Position numbers and translations under genes: made by a program. 32,289 bases of DNA, taken from the NCBI GenBank assembly GCA_020352495.1, contig CP070677.1:963983-996271 (forward strand). The letters run 5' to 3'. Positions within the stretch are counted from its first letter, which is position 1, and the number at the start of each line of letters is the position of its first letter. Shown here piece by piece: positions 16,711 to 24,040 of this stretch. The stretch comes from Candidatus Latescibacterota bacterium. GTDB taxonomy: Bacteria > Krumholzibacteriota > Krumholzibacteriia > WVZY01. The notes under the pieces were generated by a model. It ran no database searches and was not told the origin of the DNA. It saw only the letters and a list, made by a program, of their open reading frames with translations.

Positions 16711-17409
16711 TTAGAACGGCGACGCGACCCCGACCATGATTGACCCGACACGGTGCTTGATTTCAACGTCGATATCCTCGTCGCCCGTAATATACCAGGA
16801 CACTAGACCAAAAGAATATCGCCCATCCACAACAACTAGTGCCGGTCCAACATCTATGTTGAGAGCCCCGCCAACTACGACACCAAAATCGTTGTCCTGG
16901 ACGATCTCTTCAATATTGATCTCGTACTCCCATGTTTCGTGTATGCCGATGCCCTGTCTGCTGGAAATCGCAATAGCCAACGCAGGCCCCCCAAATATGC
17001 TTGGCACAACGGACAGCTTCGTTGGCAACGACAGTCTTAGTAGAATCGGAGCCTCGACATAATCGAGCCGCCACCGGGTTTCGGCGGAGATCCCGGCTAT
17101 CTCGATCTGTTGCACCGTCCCTTTTCTTGTAAAGAACACCTCGGGTTGAAGGGAAATCACATTGTTGATCTTGTATTGTACAAACACGCCAAACATGAAA
17201 CCCGTTGTCGATTCCATATCCGACACTCGGATTTCTCCGATCTCTTCGTCGACATATGCGAACCCACCGGTGTCAGCGCCATATTGTCCGGCCGCGCTGA
17301 TCCCAATCTTTACGCCGCCACTCCCCCTACCCTCCGCAAAAGCCGTCCCTGGAACAAGCGACAACCCAAAAAGGAGTATCAACACTCCGAGACAGGTGCC
17401 AATTCGCAT
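16711..17409 (-). CDS. Small outer-membrane beta-barrel protein (PorT/OMP_b-brl type)
   Basis: The product has 232 residues from ATG 17409, chosen because GGGAGG lies nine bases upstream and a clean signal peptide follows (CLGVLILLFGLSLVPGTAFA). The frame is open to 17538 but the extra N-terminus is not signal-like. The mature sequence alternates strands: GVKIGISAAGQYGAD, GFMFGVFVQYKIN, SLQPEVFFTRKGT, YVEAPILLRLSLP, VVPSIFGGPALAIAIS, FGVVVGGALNID, LVVVDGRYSFGL, HRVGSIMVGVASPF. The block 'G---G----Y-----SLQPE--F--KG' with 'YVE-P-LL' is characteristic of PorT-like small barrels. The function is unknown. It is first in a two-gene unit with the lipoprotein at 16028-16636. Confidence 0.82.
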   Translation of the reverse strand: MRIGTCLGVLILLFGLSLVPGTAFAEGRGSGGVKIGISAAGQYGADTGGFAYVDEEIGEIRVSDMESTTGFMFGVFVQYKINNVISLQPEVFFTRKGTVQQIEIAGISAETRWRLDYVEAPILLRLSLPTKLSVVPSIFGGPALAIAISSRQGIGIHETWEYEINIEEIVQDNDFGVVVGGALNIDVGPALVVVDGRYSFGLVSWYITGDEDIDVEIKHRVGSIMVGVASPF

Positions 17410-17816
17410 CTGTTCGCCTCCCTTCACGCGACTCCGGGAACCGGCGATAAATAAAGTGATTGTCTTTGTTGGTGGGTGCCGCGTTATGTTTCCCGAGCAG
17501 CGGTGTCGTCTGCTCGCTGATTCCACATCCAGAAGCATCTCAGATCCTGTTTGAGGGCCCGGACAAAAATACCAAAACGCTTTAGCTGCAGGTTGCTCTG
17601 GTGAGATTTCTAAGATGTACGAGACACCGTATCAAGGGCCGGCGTCAACGTCAAGTCTAGCCCGTGAATTGCCGATGATCCGTAGAGAGTTGCCACGAGT
17701 CGCCATATCCATTATTGTATCTGTGCCATCAACGCAACAAAGAAATCCGGATCGCGCCCCAGCTCTAATCTGTTGTTGACCAGCGTCCGAATAAGATCTG
17801 CCACTGGAGGGGTAGC
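17410..17816. other. Divergent intergenic region between barrel gene and lipoprotein gene
   Basis: The 407 bases between divergent genes hold no convincing coding frame. A plus-strand promoter-like sequence lies at 17690-17718. I could not find an equally good promoter for the minus-strand barrel gene. Confidence 0.5.
17690..17718 (+). promoter_or_regulatory. Putative promoter of the lipoprotein gene at 17817
   Basis: TTGCCA (17690-17695, five of six) and TATTGT (17713-17718, four of six) are separated by 17 bases. The expected start of transcription is about 90 bases before the ATG at 17817. Sequence match only. Confidence 0.4.
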
Positions 17817-18443
17817 ATGCATCGAATCTTCATAAGGGTCAGAATCGCCGCGTTGAGTGTCATCGCAGCAACCGTTTGTGTGAGTACGTTCGCGGGCTGC
17901 GCGGTCCATCTGGAAGGTATGAGTGGAGAGGCAACGATCGAGGACGTCCGTCAGGAGAACGGGTGGTTTTTCCTTGAAAAACTTTGGGTTCGTATTGAGG
18001 TCTATCCCCAATGGACTCGCTCGTACTCCAAGATTTTGGGAGTCAAGATTGAAGAAAAAACGCACGTCCCCGATCGGCTACTTGTGAAATTTTCGGTCGA
18101 CCAGCGTGTCAACGAACTCGATGTGGATTTCAGTAAATTCGATATCATTATGCCCTGTCGTGGTTCGATCAGCCCCAAAACGGTGGAACTCGAGGGGGAT
18201 CTCGGAGCCTACAATCGGGGCGAGCGCCCAACCGTTGGGAGAGACATCCGTGCGTTTAGAGGTATCACGAGCAGAGTTCGCAAACCCTTCTGGTTTCGTC
18301 TCGAGTACGTACTGCCGTCATGCTACGACGTAGCCGACTCACTCACGATGGATCTCGCCGGTTTTGTCGCCGACGGGGTTACTGTTGATTCACATGTCGC
18401 CACGATCAAAAAGTCGCCGCACTCCGAGGTCAGGGAGGACTAA
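17817..18443 (+). CDS. Predicted lipoprotein of unknown function
   Basis: The product has 208 residues. The ATG at 17817 is preceded by GGAGGGG with four bases between. The signal peptide (RIAALSVIAATVCVSTF) ends in the lipobox AGC (Cys28). The mature part starts AVHLEGMSGEATIEDVRQEN and carries beta-rich stretches such as LWVRIEVYPQWTR, PDRLLVKFSVDQRVNELDVD and FWFRLEYVLPSC. I recognise no family. The gene is monocistronic and converges on the M6-type protease gene, whose terminator at 18499-18543 may serve both genes weakly. Confidence 0.7.
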   Translation: MHRIFIRVRIAALSVIAATVCVSTFAGCAVHLEGMSGEATIEDVRQENGWFFLEKLWVRIEVYPQWTRSYSKILGVKIEEKTHVPDRLLVKFSVDQRVNELDVDFSKFDIIMPCRGSISPKTVELEGDLGAYNRGERPTVGRDIRAFRGITSRVRKPFWFRLEYVLPSCYDVADSLTMDLAGFVADGVTVDSHVATIKKSPHSEVRED

Positions 18444-18498
18444 CCTATCTCTGCCGGCACTGTAGCTCATTTGACCCTGTCCATTGAGAGAGCCCATC

Positions 18499-18543
18499 AA
18501 AAAGCCCGGCCATCGAGCCTCACGTCCTCGACAACCGGGCTTT
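18499..18543 (-). terminator. Rho-independent terminator of the M6-type protease gene
   Basis: AAAGCCCGG (18501-18509) pairs with CCGGGCTTT (18535-18543). Inner TCGAG and CTCGA can extend the hairpin. On the minus strand it ends in a run of five T, 30 bases after the stop at 18574. On the plus strand only three T follow, so it is a weaker terminator for the lipoprotein gene. Confidence 0.85.
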
Positions 18544-18573
18544 CAAACAACCTCATATCTCATAAGCGACAGA

Positions 18574-21500
18574 TTACTTCAACAACGTCATCTTCATCGT
18601 CTTCTCACATCCTGGCGCCCGCATACGGTAGAAAAACACACCCGTGGCCACTTTCTCTCCCCGATCGTTTCGCCCGTCCCAGGTCACCGTCTTTTGCCCT
18701 GCTGTCTGGTTTTTGTTGACCAACGTCTTCACCAGCCGGCCCTTCACATCAAAGATGCGAATCGTCACCTTCCCTCCGCCGGGCGGCACATCGTACGTGA
18801 TCACCGTCGACGGATTGAACGGGTTCGGAGCACTCTGATAGAGCGCGAACCGCCGTGGAACACCAGTCGAAGCTGCCCCCGTCAGAACACCCGGTGAAGT
18901 CGGAGGGCTTTCGTTCCCCACCGTGTCCAGCGCAGTGACCTCGTATCGATATTGCCATCCTTCTGATGCCGTATCGGTCCAGGTTGTATCGCTCGTTGAG
19001 TAGATTTCCTGCCACGTTGTGTCCATTGGGGCATCGAGCAGCAACCCCGGGTTCTCCGAGCGATAGATCTTGAACATCCCGAAATCCGATGCAGGACACG
19101 ATCTCCAGATCAGTTGATTGCCCGAGCCGGTATTGTACGCGACGCTGAATTCCTCGGGTGGCGGAGGCGGAGTCACGTCTATGCCGGTGCCAAGACACGT
19201 TACGTCAACACAAAGGGCGCTCCCTGTCTCAACCGTGCACGTTAGCGGACCATTACCCGTCGGCTCAAACCGCACGGCTACGGTCAGCGTTTCGCCGGAG
19301 GCCAGGCTATATGCACCGTCACCGGAGATAATACTGTAATCACCGCAGGTCTCACTCACCGAACCACTGAGCGTGTCGCCACCGACATTTGTGATGATGA
19401 AGGTGGAATCCTTATAATCTCCTGTCAACACCGCACCAAAGTCGAGCGTATCCGGCTCGATGAGACAAACCGGCGGGCTGACACCAACGCCAATACAAAT
19501 GACGTCTTTGCACAGATCGTAACCGGTTTCGATCCAACAGGTGTCCGCCCCGATCGCGCCGGGGAGATAGGTGACGGTTACCACGTCGAATTCTCCGGGG
19601 TCGAGGACATAGTATGGATCAGACGTGATGAGAAAACGGTCGCAGGATTCCGAAACCTGACCGGCGAGAAGTTCGCTGCCGATGTTCGTGATCGTAAACG
19701 AGAGACTCTCAAACCCTCCGACTGGGACATTGCCATAGTCGAGTGTGTCGGGTTCGATCGCACACACTGGATCATACGCCTCACCCGTGCAGTAGACATC
19801 GCTACAGAAGGTCGAACCCAGCTGGATCGTGCAGTTGTGTGTTCCGGCGGATGTTGGTGCAAAGCGCACGGTGACGACCTGAGAATCGCCGGGGAGAATA
19901 TTGTAATTTCCTCCGGAGACAATGCTATATGCGTCACAGGATTCGCTGACGCTCCCGATGAGCGGGTCGACACCTACGTTTATGATTGTAAACGTCTCAT
20001 CCAGCGAATCACCTACGGCAACCATACCAAAGTCAATGTCCGTTGGTTGAACCTGGCATTGACGATTGAAGATGAACGTCATCACCGTCGAACTGACGCT
20101 AACATCGGTGACATACAACGCAGACGAGCTGCCATCCCACCAATTCGTATTCGGGTTCGTGAAGGGAGTGCACTCGGTGTGAGTGGGGGCTTCCCACAAG
20201 TCGGTCAGATCGCCCCTGTTTACCCAGTTCTCCAGATCCCAGTTTCCGTCAGCCTGGACCAACGTGCACTCGTAATGAGATTCAGGAGTCATGTCTTGAT
20301 CGCTGTTGCTGCCCTCCGTATCGACATGCCAGATAGCGATGCCGGCATCGGGCAGACCCACGTCCCGACCCACCTTTTGCCGGTTCTCAAACAGATAGTA
20401 CTCGTTCGTCAGAATCGGATGCTCGTACTTGTAGATCGTATTCGAATCCGACGGTAGCGTGGCTATAGTGTGCGGGGTGGTCAAAAACGTCGTGGTCGTC
20501 CATCCAGCTATATGCTTGAGATATGCACATGGTTCCTGAGGATTGGTCGATGAGGTGGAGCTGCACATGATACAGAACTTGCCAACGCCGTACGAGTCAT
20601 GATCATAATCGTACAGATCGGGCCAGTAGCATATCATGTGACCGTTTTCGTGGCAGAAGGTGCTGAGCCGGAGCGTACTCCCAATACCCGTAATCTGATA
20701 GCGAAAGGCGTCCACACCGTCGGCACTAAAACTAACAGTCCATGAATGCGGCCAGAGCCCCTCTGCCCATGGACAACCGGTTACCCCAGCGTAGAAACAG
20801 TTTATGGCATCAATAAGACCATCGCCGTTTGAGTCGTACTGGCTAAAATCAAAGCCACTGTTGTCCAGATCGGTCAATGCTTCGATGACCAGCTCCCGAG
20901 CCCTCTCCCCATACGGCGCGTCGCAATCATCGTAGTAGCTTTTTGGATTCTGCGCGCGGTAGTAAGCTGTCGGCACATAGTTGGTGTAGGTCAGGTTCCC
21001 ATCGGACACGTCATAGAAATAATCGCGCACCGAACCATTGTTGCCATAACCACTGTAACCAGGGAGATTGCAGTAATCCTCGATGTCACCCGCGGGGACG
21101 GTCGCGACTTCGTCACTAAAATCCACGATCAGGCAGATACCCTGGACGTTTCCATTGCAGGGAGGTTCCACCCGTTCCGGCGCCAGTCCCAACCCGGCCA
21201 ACACATCGCGGCTGGATTCGAGCGCCGCTTGGCGGGCTTCCCGGATGATGGATCGTCTGGCCTCGGGGTTGATTCGTATATGAGGCTCCAACCCCAAGGC
21301 GTCCCCGGTCGTACTGTCAACACGGACTCCCGTCGACACAAGGCTATTGCCGTCGGAAGAAAGACGCGCATAGCATATCTCGCCCGTGTTTGGATCGCGG
21401 GTCAACGTGTAACCATCCAACGACTCGACAACGCGGTAGAATTCATCTCCCCAGATCCGCACATCTACTTTTTTCCCGTCTGGTTGTTCAAATGTAAAAA

Positions 21501-21618
21501 TCTCACCCCAGACCGGCGCACCATATGTGGTCGAAATACATAGAAAATGAAAAGCGATGATGAACACACTCAGAGCGAGCATCGCTCCACGGCTGGGTTT
21601 TCTATGAATCATCTCCAC
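18574..21618 (-). CDS. M6-family (immune inhibitor A-like) metalloprotease with Ig-like modules and FlgD-Ig-like sorting tail
   Basis: The product has 1014 residues from the GTG at 21618, which has AGGAGG six bases upstream; an in-frame ATG two codons later (21612) is the alternative. The signal peptide (MLALSVFIIAFHFLCIS) precedes APVWGEIFTFEQPDGKKVDV, the usual start of M6 proteases in FCB-type bacteria. The zinc site HENGH (HExxH) is at 20652-20638, about residues 323-327. The catalytic region includes YDSNGDGLIDAINCFYAG and GIAIWHVDTEG. Three modules of about 97 residues follow (19165-20065). Each reads EPDTLDFG-V--G, F-I-N-G---L-GSVSE-C and C-VDV-C-G, like ASPM-SPD2-Hydin Ig folds but with five Cys apiece. 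An FN3-like domain and the sorting tail (APNPFNPSTVI ... TWDGRNDRG ... ATGVFFYRM ... KMTLLK) end the protein. Probably a secreted, cell-surface endopeptidase. Confidence 0.9.
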   Translation of the reverse strand: MEMIHRKPSRGAMLALSVFIIAFHFLCISTTYGAPVWGEIFTFEQPDGKKVDVRIWGDEFYRVVESLDGYTLTRDPNTGEICYARLSSDGNSLVSTGVRVDSTTGDALGLEPHIRINPEARRSIIREARQAALESSRDVLAGLGLAPERVEPPCNGNVQGICLIVDFSDEVATVPAGDIEDYCNLPGYSGYGNNGSVRDYFYDVSDGNLTYTNYVPTAYYRAQNPKSYYDDCDAPYGERARELVIEALTDLDNSGFDFSQYDSNGDGLIDAINCFYAGVTGCPWAEGLWPHSWTVSFSADGVDAFRYQITGIGSTLRLSTFCHENGHMICYWPDLYDYDHDSYGVGKFCIMCSSTSSTNPQEPCAYLKHIAGWTTTTFLTTPHTIATLPSDSNTIYKYEHPILTNEYYLFENRQKVGRDVGLPDAGIAIWHVDTEGSNSDQDMTPESHYECTLVQADGNWDLENWVNRGDLTDLWEAPTHTECTPFTNPNTNWWDGSSSALYVTDVSVSSTVMTFIFNRQCQVQPTDIDFGMVAVGDSLDETFTIINVGVDPLIGSVSESCDAYSIVSGGNYNILPGDSQVVTVRFAPTSAGTHNCTIQLGSTFCSDVYCTGEAYDPVCAIEPDTLDYGNVPVGGFESLSFTITNIGSELLAGQVSESCDRFLITSDPYYVLDPGEFDVVTVTYLPGAIGADTCWIETGYDLCKDVICIGVGVSPPVCLIEPDTLDFGAVLTGDYKDSTFIITNVGGDTLSGSVSETCGDYSIISGDGAYSLASGETLTVAVRFEPTGNGPLTCTVETGSALCVDVTCLGTGIDVTPPPPPEEFSVAYNTGSGNQLIWRSCPASDFGMFKIYRSENPGLLLDAPMDTTWQEIYSTSDTTWTDTASEGWQYRYEVTALDTVGNESPPTSPGVLTGAASTGVPRRFALYQSAPNPFNPSTVITYDVPPGGGKVTIRIFDVKGRLVKTLVNKNQTAGQKTVTWDGRNDRGEKVATGVFFYRMRAPGCEKTMKMTLLK

Positions 21619-21749
21619 ATTGGACCTCCTGGCCTGGTGACAACTCTTGGCGTCTTGACAAAACCCCGCACTCCAAAACATTGCAACGCCCTATAAGATA
21701 AGCTCTTACGTGGGCGCTGGTACGATTTTCCCCACGGTCGCACGGGTTC

Positions 21750-21773
21750 ACGTGGGCCTCTTTGTGCCCACGT
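21750..21773. repeat. Inverted repeat ACGTGGGC / GCCCACGT
   Basis: Two perfect 8-base arms with an 8-base spacer (CTCTTTGT); a third direct copy of the arm lies at 21708-21715. It stands about 135 bases upstream of the protease start and has no T run after it, so it is more like an operator or transcript-leader hairpin than a terminator. Confidence 0.4.
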
Positions 21774-21969
21774 CTACTCTATTATATTACAAAATCCGCA
21801 ATTTTCGTACCCCTCATTAATCTCACTGTATCTTCACCGTATAGCATGTCTTCGCAGAGGACCGGGCATGTTACATCAGACAGCATAAAACCTCAGGCGT
21901 AAGGATAGTGCCCACAGAACGAACTAAGCCCGATGAGATCGCGCGTGGCTATTGCCGTGTTTGATGACG

Positions 21970-21978
21970 TGGTATACT
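21970..21978 (+). promoter_or_regulatory. Putative extended -10 promoter of the methyltransferase gene
   Basis: TGGTATACT gives an extended -10 (TG-n-TATACT, five of six). TTGCCG stands 15 bases upstream. It lies about 60 bases before the GTG at 22038 and inside the longer upstream frame, which supports the shorter start. Confidence 0.4.
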
Positions 21979-22037
21979 TCGTATCAGGGGAACCAAGGAT
22001 CTTGAGAGGAACTCTAACCTCACTTTTGGAGATCTCT

Positions 22038-22670
22038 GTGGGGAAGTTGGACAGACAAACTCACTGGAGTAAGGTCTGGGCGAAATATCGGGAAAACGAG
22101 GTTAGCTGGTTTCAAGAAACGCCCTCGTTGTCCCTTGAACTCATACAGCGCCACACAGTTGACAAGAATGTCCGGATTCTCGACGTCGGTGGGGGGAGTT
22201 CGCGTCTTGTAGATAATCTGCTGACAAGCGGATTTGTAAACGTCGGAGTGCTGGATATTGCTGCGCCGGCCTTGGAGGCGGCCCGGACTAGGCTGGGCGA
22301 TCGGGCCTCGTCTGTCGAGTGGGTCGTGGGTGATGTGACCGCGTACGAGCCATTACGGCCGTGGGATGTTTGGCACGACCGAGCTGTATTTCACTTTCTG
22401 GTGAATGCTGGGGAGCAACAGTCATACGTGCACTCTTTGCGAAGATCTATCACACCCGCTGGCGTCGTGGTGATAGCGACGTTTGGGCCGGAGGGGCCGA
22501 AGAGATGCAGTGGGCTGGATGTCAAACGGCGAAGCCCCGACACGCTGGGTGAGGTGTTCGGGTCTGACTTCGTGTTGTTGGAGAGTCACTACGAAATACA
22601 CCGCACACCGGACGGAAAGGATCAGCAGTATGTCTACTGCGTGTTTCGTCGTGATATGAAACGCGATTAA
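22038..22670 (+). CDS. Class I SAM-dependent methyltransferase
   Basis: The product has 210 residues from the GTG at 22038, chosen because GGAG lies six bases upstream and because the resulting start (GKLDRQTHWSKVW) matches the usual N-terminus of this family (-THW--VW----E--VSWFQ---SLSLELI). Motif I is RILDVGGGSSRLVDNLL (SAM-binding glycine loop) with the acidic residue in VGVLDIAAPALEAAR. Motif II/III are VEWVVGDVTAYEP and PWDVWHDRAVFHFLV. The end (YEIHRTPDGKDQQYVYCVFRR) is the typical closing beta hairpin. Such proteins methylate small molecules; the substrate is unknown. It is followed by the RidA-like gene after 99 bases on the same strand. Confidence 0.85.
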   Translation: MGKLDRQTHWSKVWAKYRENEVSWFQETPSLSLELIQRHTVDKNVRILDVGGGSSRLVDNLLTSGFVNVGVLDIAAPALEAARTRLGDRASSVEWVVGDVTAYEPLRPWDVWHDRAVFHFLVNAGEQQSYVHSLRRSITPAGVVVIATFGPEGPKRCSGLDVKRRSPDTLGEVFGSDFVLLESHYEIHRTPDGKDQQYVYCVFRRDMKRD

Positions 22671-22769
22671 GACGAAGTATAAAACCCCGCTTCAGCCGAC
22701 ATTACCGTTTTTGAATCGATCGATGACAGCGTGATCGCTGGACGCCTAAAATAGAAACAAGGAATGAAA

Positions 22770-23159
22770 ATGAAACGAAAAAACTACTCATCCGGCACAA
22801 AGTGGGAACCAAAGGTCGGGTACTCGAGAGCAGTAAGGGTCGGACCATACATCCATGTTTCGGGGACAACGGCGACAGATGCAGAGGGAAACATCATCGG
22901 CCGGAATGATCCGTATGCCCAAACTGTGCAGTGCATCAAGAATATCGAAGTCGTTCTGCACAGAGCCGGGGCGTCACTGGCCGATGTCGTTCGGACAAGA
23001 ATGTATGTGGTCAATATCGATGACTGGGAGAAGGTCGGAAAAGCTCACAGGGAGTTTTTTGATAAGATCCGCCCTGCTTCGAGCTTGGTGGAGGTAAGTC
23101 GCTTGGTCTCACCCGAGATCCTAGTTGAGATCGAAGCCGATGCCCATGTAGAGATTTGA
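22770..23159 (+). CDS. RidA-family (YjgF/UK114) protein
   Basis: The product has 129 residues. AAGGA lies six bases before the ATG at 22770, making it a better start than the ATG at 22764. Family features: [79 protein letters not shown] and IEADAHVEI. The conserved Arg of the deaminase-type site is present (VVRTRMYV), as is the final glutamate (EIEADA). RidA removes reactive enamine/imine intermediates; members with a shorter, divergent lead ([15 protein letters not shown]) form a distinct subgroup of unknown substrate. It lies 27 bases before the GNAT-YoaP gene and is likely co-transcribed with it. Confidence 0.88.
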   Translation: MKRKNYSSGTKWEPKVGYSRAVRVGPYIHVSGTTATDAEGNIIGRNDPYAQTVQCIKNIEVVLHRAGASLADVVRTRMYVVNIDDWEKVGKAHREFFDKIRPASSLVEVSRLVSPEILVEIEADAHVEI

Positions 23160-23186
23160 ACATCTGACCACTTTGAAGAGAAAACC

Positions 23187-23975
23187 ATGGCTGACTACCA
23201 CATTGTTACCGTTGATTCCTCCAATGTAGAGGAATTCGGTTTCTTCTGTGTCAAAAACAAAAAGCACCCCGGGTATGTCGCCAAACGGGCATGGTTGGAG
23301 AAGCGTTTTCAGGAAGGTATGCGGATCAAGTTGATCCGGACAACCGACGGTAAACCTGCCGGCTTTCTCGAATACATTCCCGGAGAATACACATGGCGCG
23401 TCGTCAACGCACAGGGCTATTTCGTAATCCACTGCCTCTGGGTGGCGTCCAAGAAATTCCCGCACAAGGGCATGACATCTGCCCTGTTGAAAGACTGTCT
23501 AAAAGACGCTGAATCCAGCGGTAAATTGGGTGTGGCGGTTGTGACCAGCGATGGTAGCTGGATGGCGGATAAGAGAGTATTTGTCAAACACGGATTTGAA
23601 CAAGTAGATGAAACCAAACCACACTTTCAATTGCTGATAATTCGGCTAAAGAAAGGACCGTTGCCCGCCTTCCCCAAGAATTGGGACGAGAGACTACGTC
23701 AATACCGAGGACTTCAATTGGTCTACACCAGCCAATGCCCATATATTGGTAAAGCCGTGGAGGAGTTGCCTCCTGTAGCAAAAAAATATGGTGCCCGGCT
23801 CAACTTGGTCGAATTGAAAAATGCGAAAGATGCCCGAAAAAATATGCCGTCTCCTTATGGAATGATCAATCTCGTGTATAATGGTCAGCTGCTGGCCGAT
23901 CACCCGATAAGCGCAACTCGGTTCAAGAACATCTTGGAAAGGGAGTTGAAGCTAAAGACAAAAAAAGGTCGATGA
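23187..23975 (+). CDS. GNAT acetyltransferase with C-terminal YoaP domain
   Basis: The product has 262 residues. The N-terminal part (residues 1-150) is a GNAT fold: IKLIRTTDGKPAGFLEYIPG, then YFVIHCLWVASKKFPHKGMT and SALLKDCLKDA, with the acetyl-CoA loop around KFPHKGMTSALL, and KRVFVKHGFEQVDE. The C-terminal part (about 165-262) is a YoaP-like, thioredoxin-resembling domain: LQLVYTSQCPYIGKAVEELP and GMINLVYNGQLLADHPISAT. The fused architecture is known from Bacillus YoaP-type proteins. The substrate is not known to me. The stop codon (23973-23975) lies inside the stem of the terminator used by the convergent beta-helix gene. Confidence 0.88.
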   Translation: MADYHIVTVDSSNVEEFGFFCVKNKKHPGYVAKRAWLEKRFQEGMRIKLIRTTDGKPAGFLEYIPGEYTWRVVNAQGYFVIHCLWVASKKFPHKGMTSALLKDCLKDAESSGKLGVAVVTSDGSWMADKRVFVKHGFEQVDETKPHFQLLIIRLKKGPLPAFPKNWDERLRQYRGLQLVYTSQCPYIGKAVEELPPVAKKYGARLNLVELKNAKDARKNMPSPYGMINLVYNGQLLADHPISATRFKNILERELKLKTKKGR

Positions 23976-23990
23976 CAATTGCATCGACCT
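23960..23990 (-). terminator. Rho-independent terminator of the beta-helix gene, overlapping the GNAT-YoaP stop
   Basis: AGGTCGATG (23966-23974) pairs with CATCGACCT (23982-23990) around a 7-base loop. On the minus strand seven T follow. It begins 50 bases after the stop at 24041. The plus-strand GNAT-YoaP gene ends within the stem, so the two transcripts share this site. Confidence 0.88.
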
Positions 23991-24040
23991 GCTTCCACGC
24001 GTCAAAGGCCGTTTGAGATCGTCTGAGACCCCGATCACCA

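Larger units (their letters stand above)
21619..22037. other. Divergent intergenic region upstream of protease and methyltransferase genes
   Basis: The 419 bases between divergent genes are partly AT-rich (about 21776-21860). They hold three copies of an 8-base word (ACGTGGGC at 21708-21715 and 21750-21757, and its complement GCCCACGT at 21766-21773). The last two form an inverted repeat with an 8-base loop. An extended -10 promoter for the methyltransferase lies at 21970-21978. The frame is open from 21933, but that N-terminal extension is not family-like and is not counted as coding. Confidence 0.5.
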
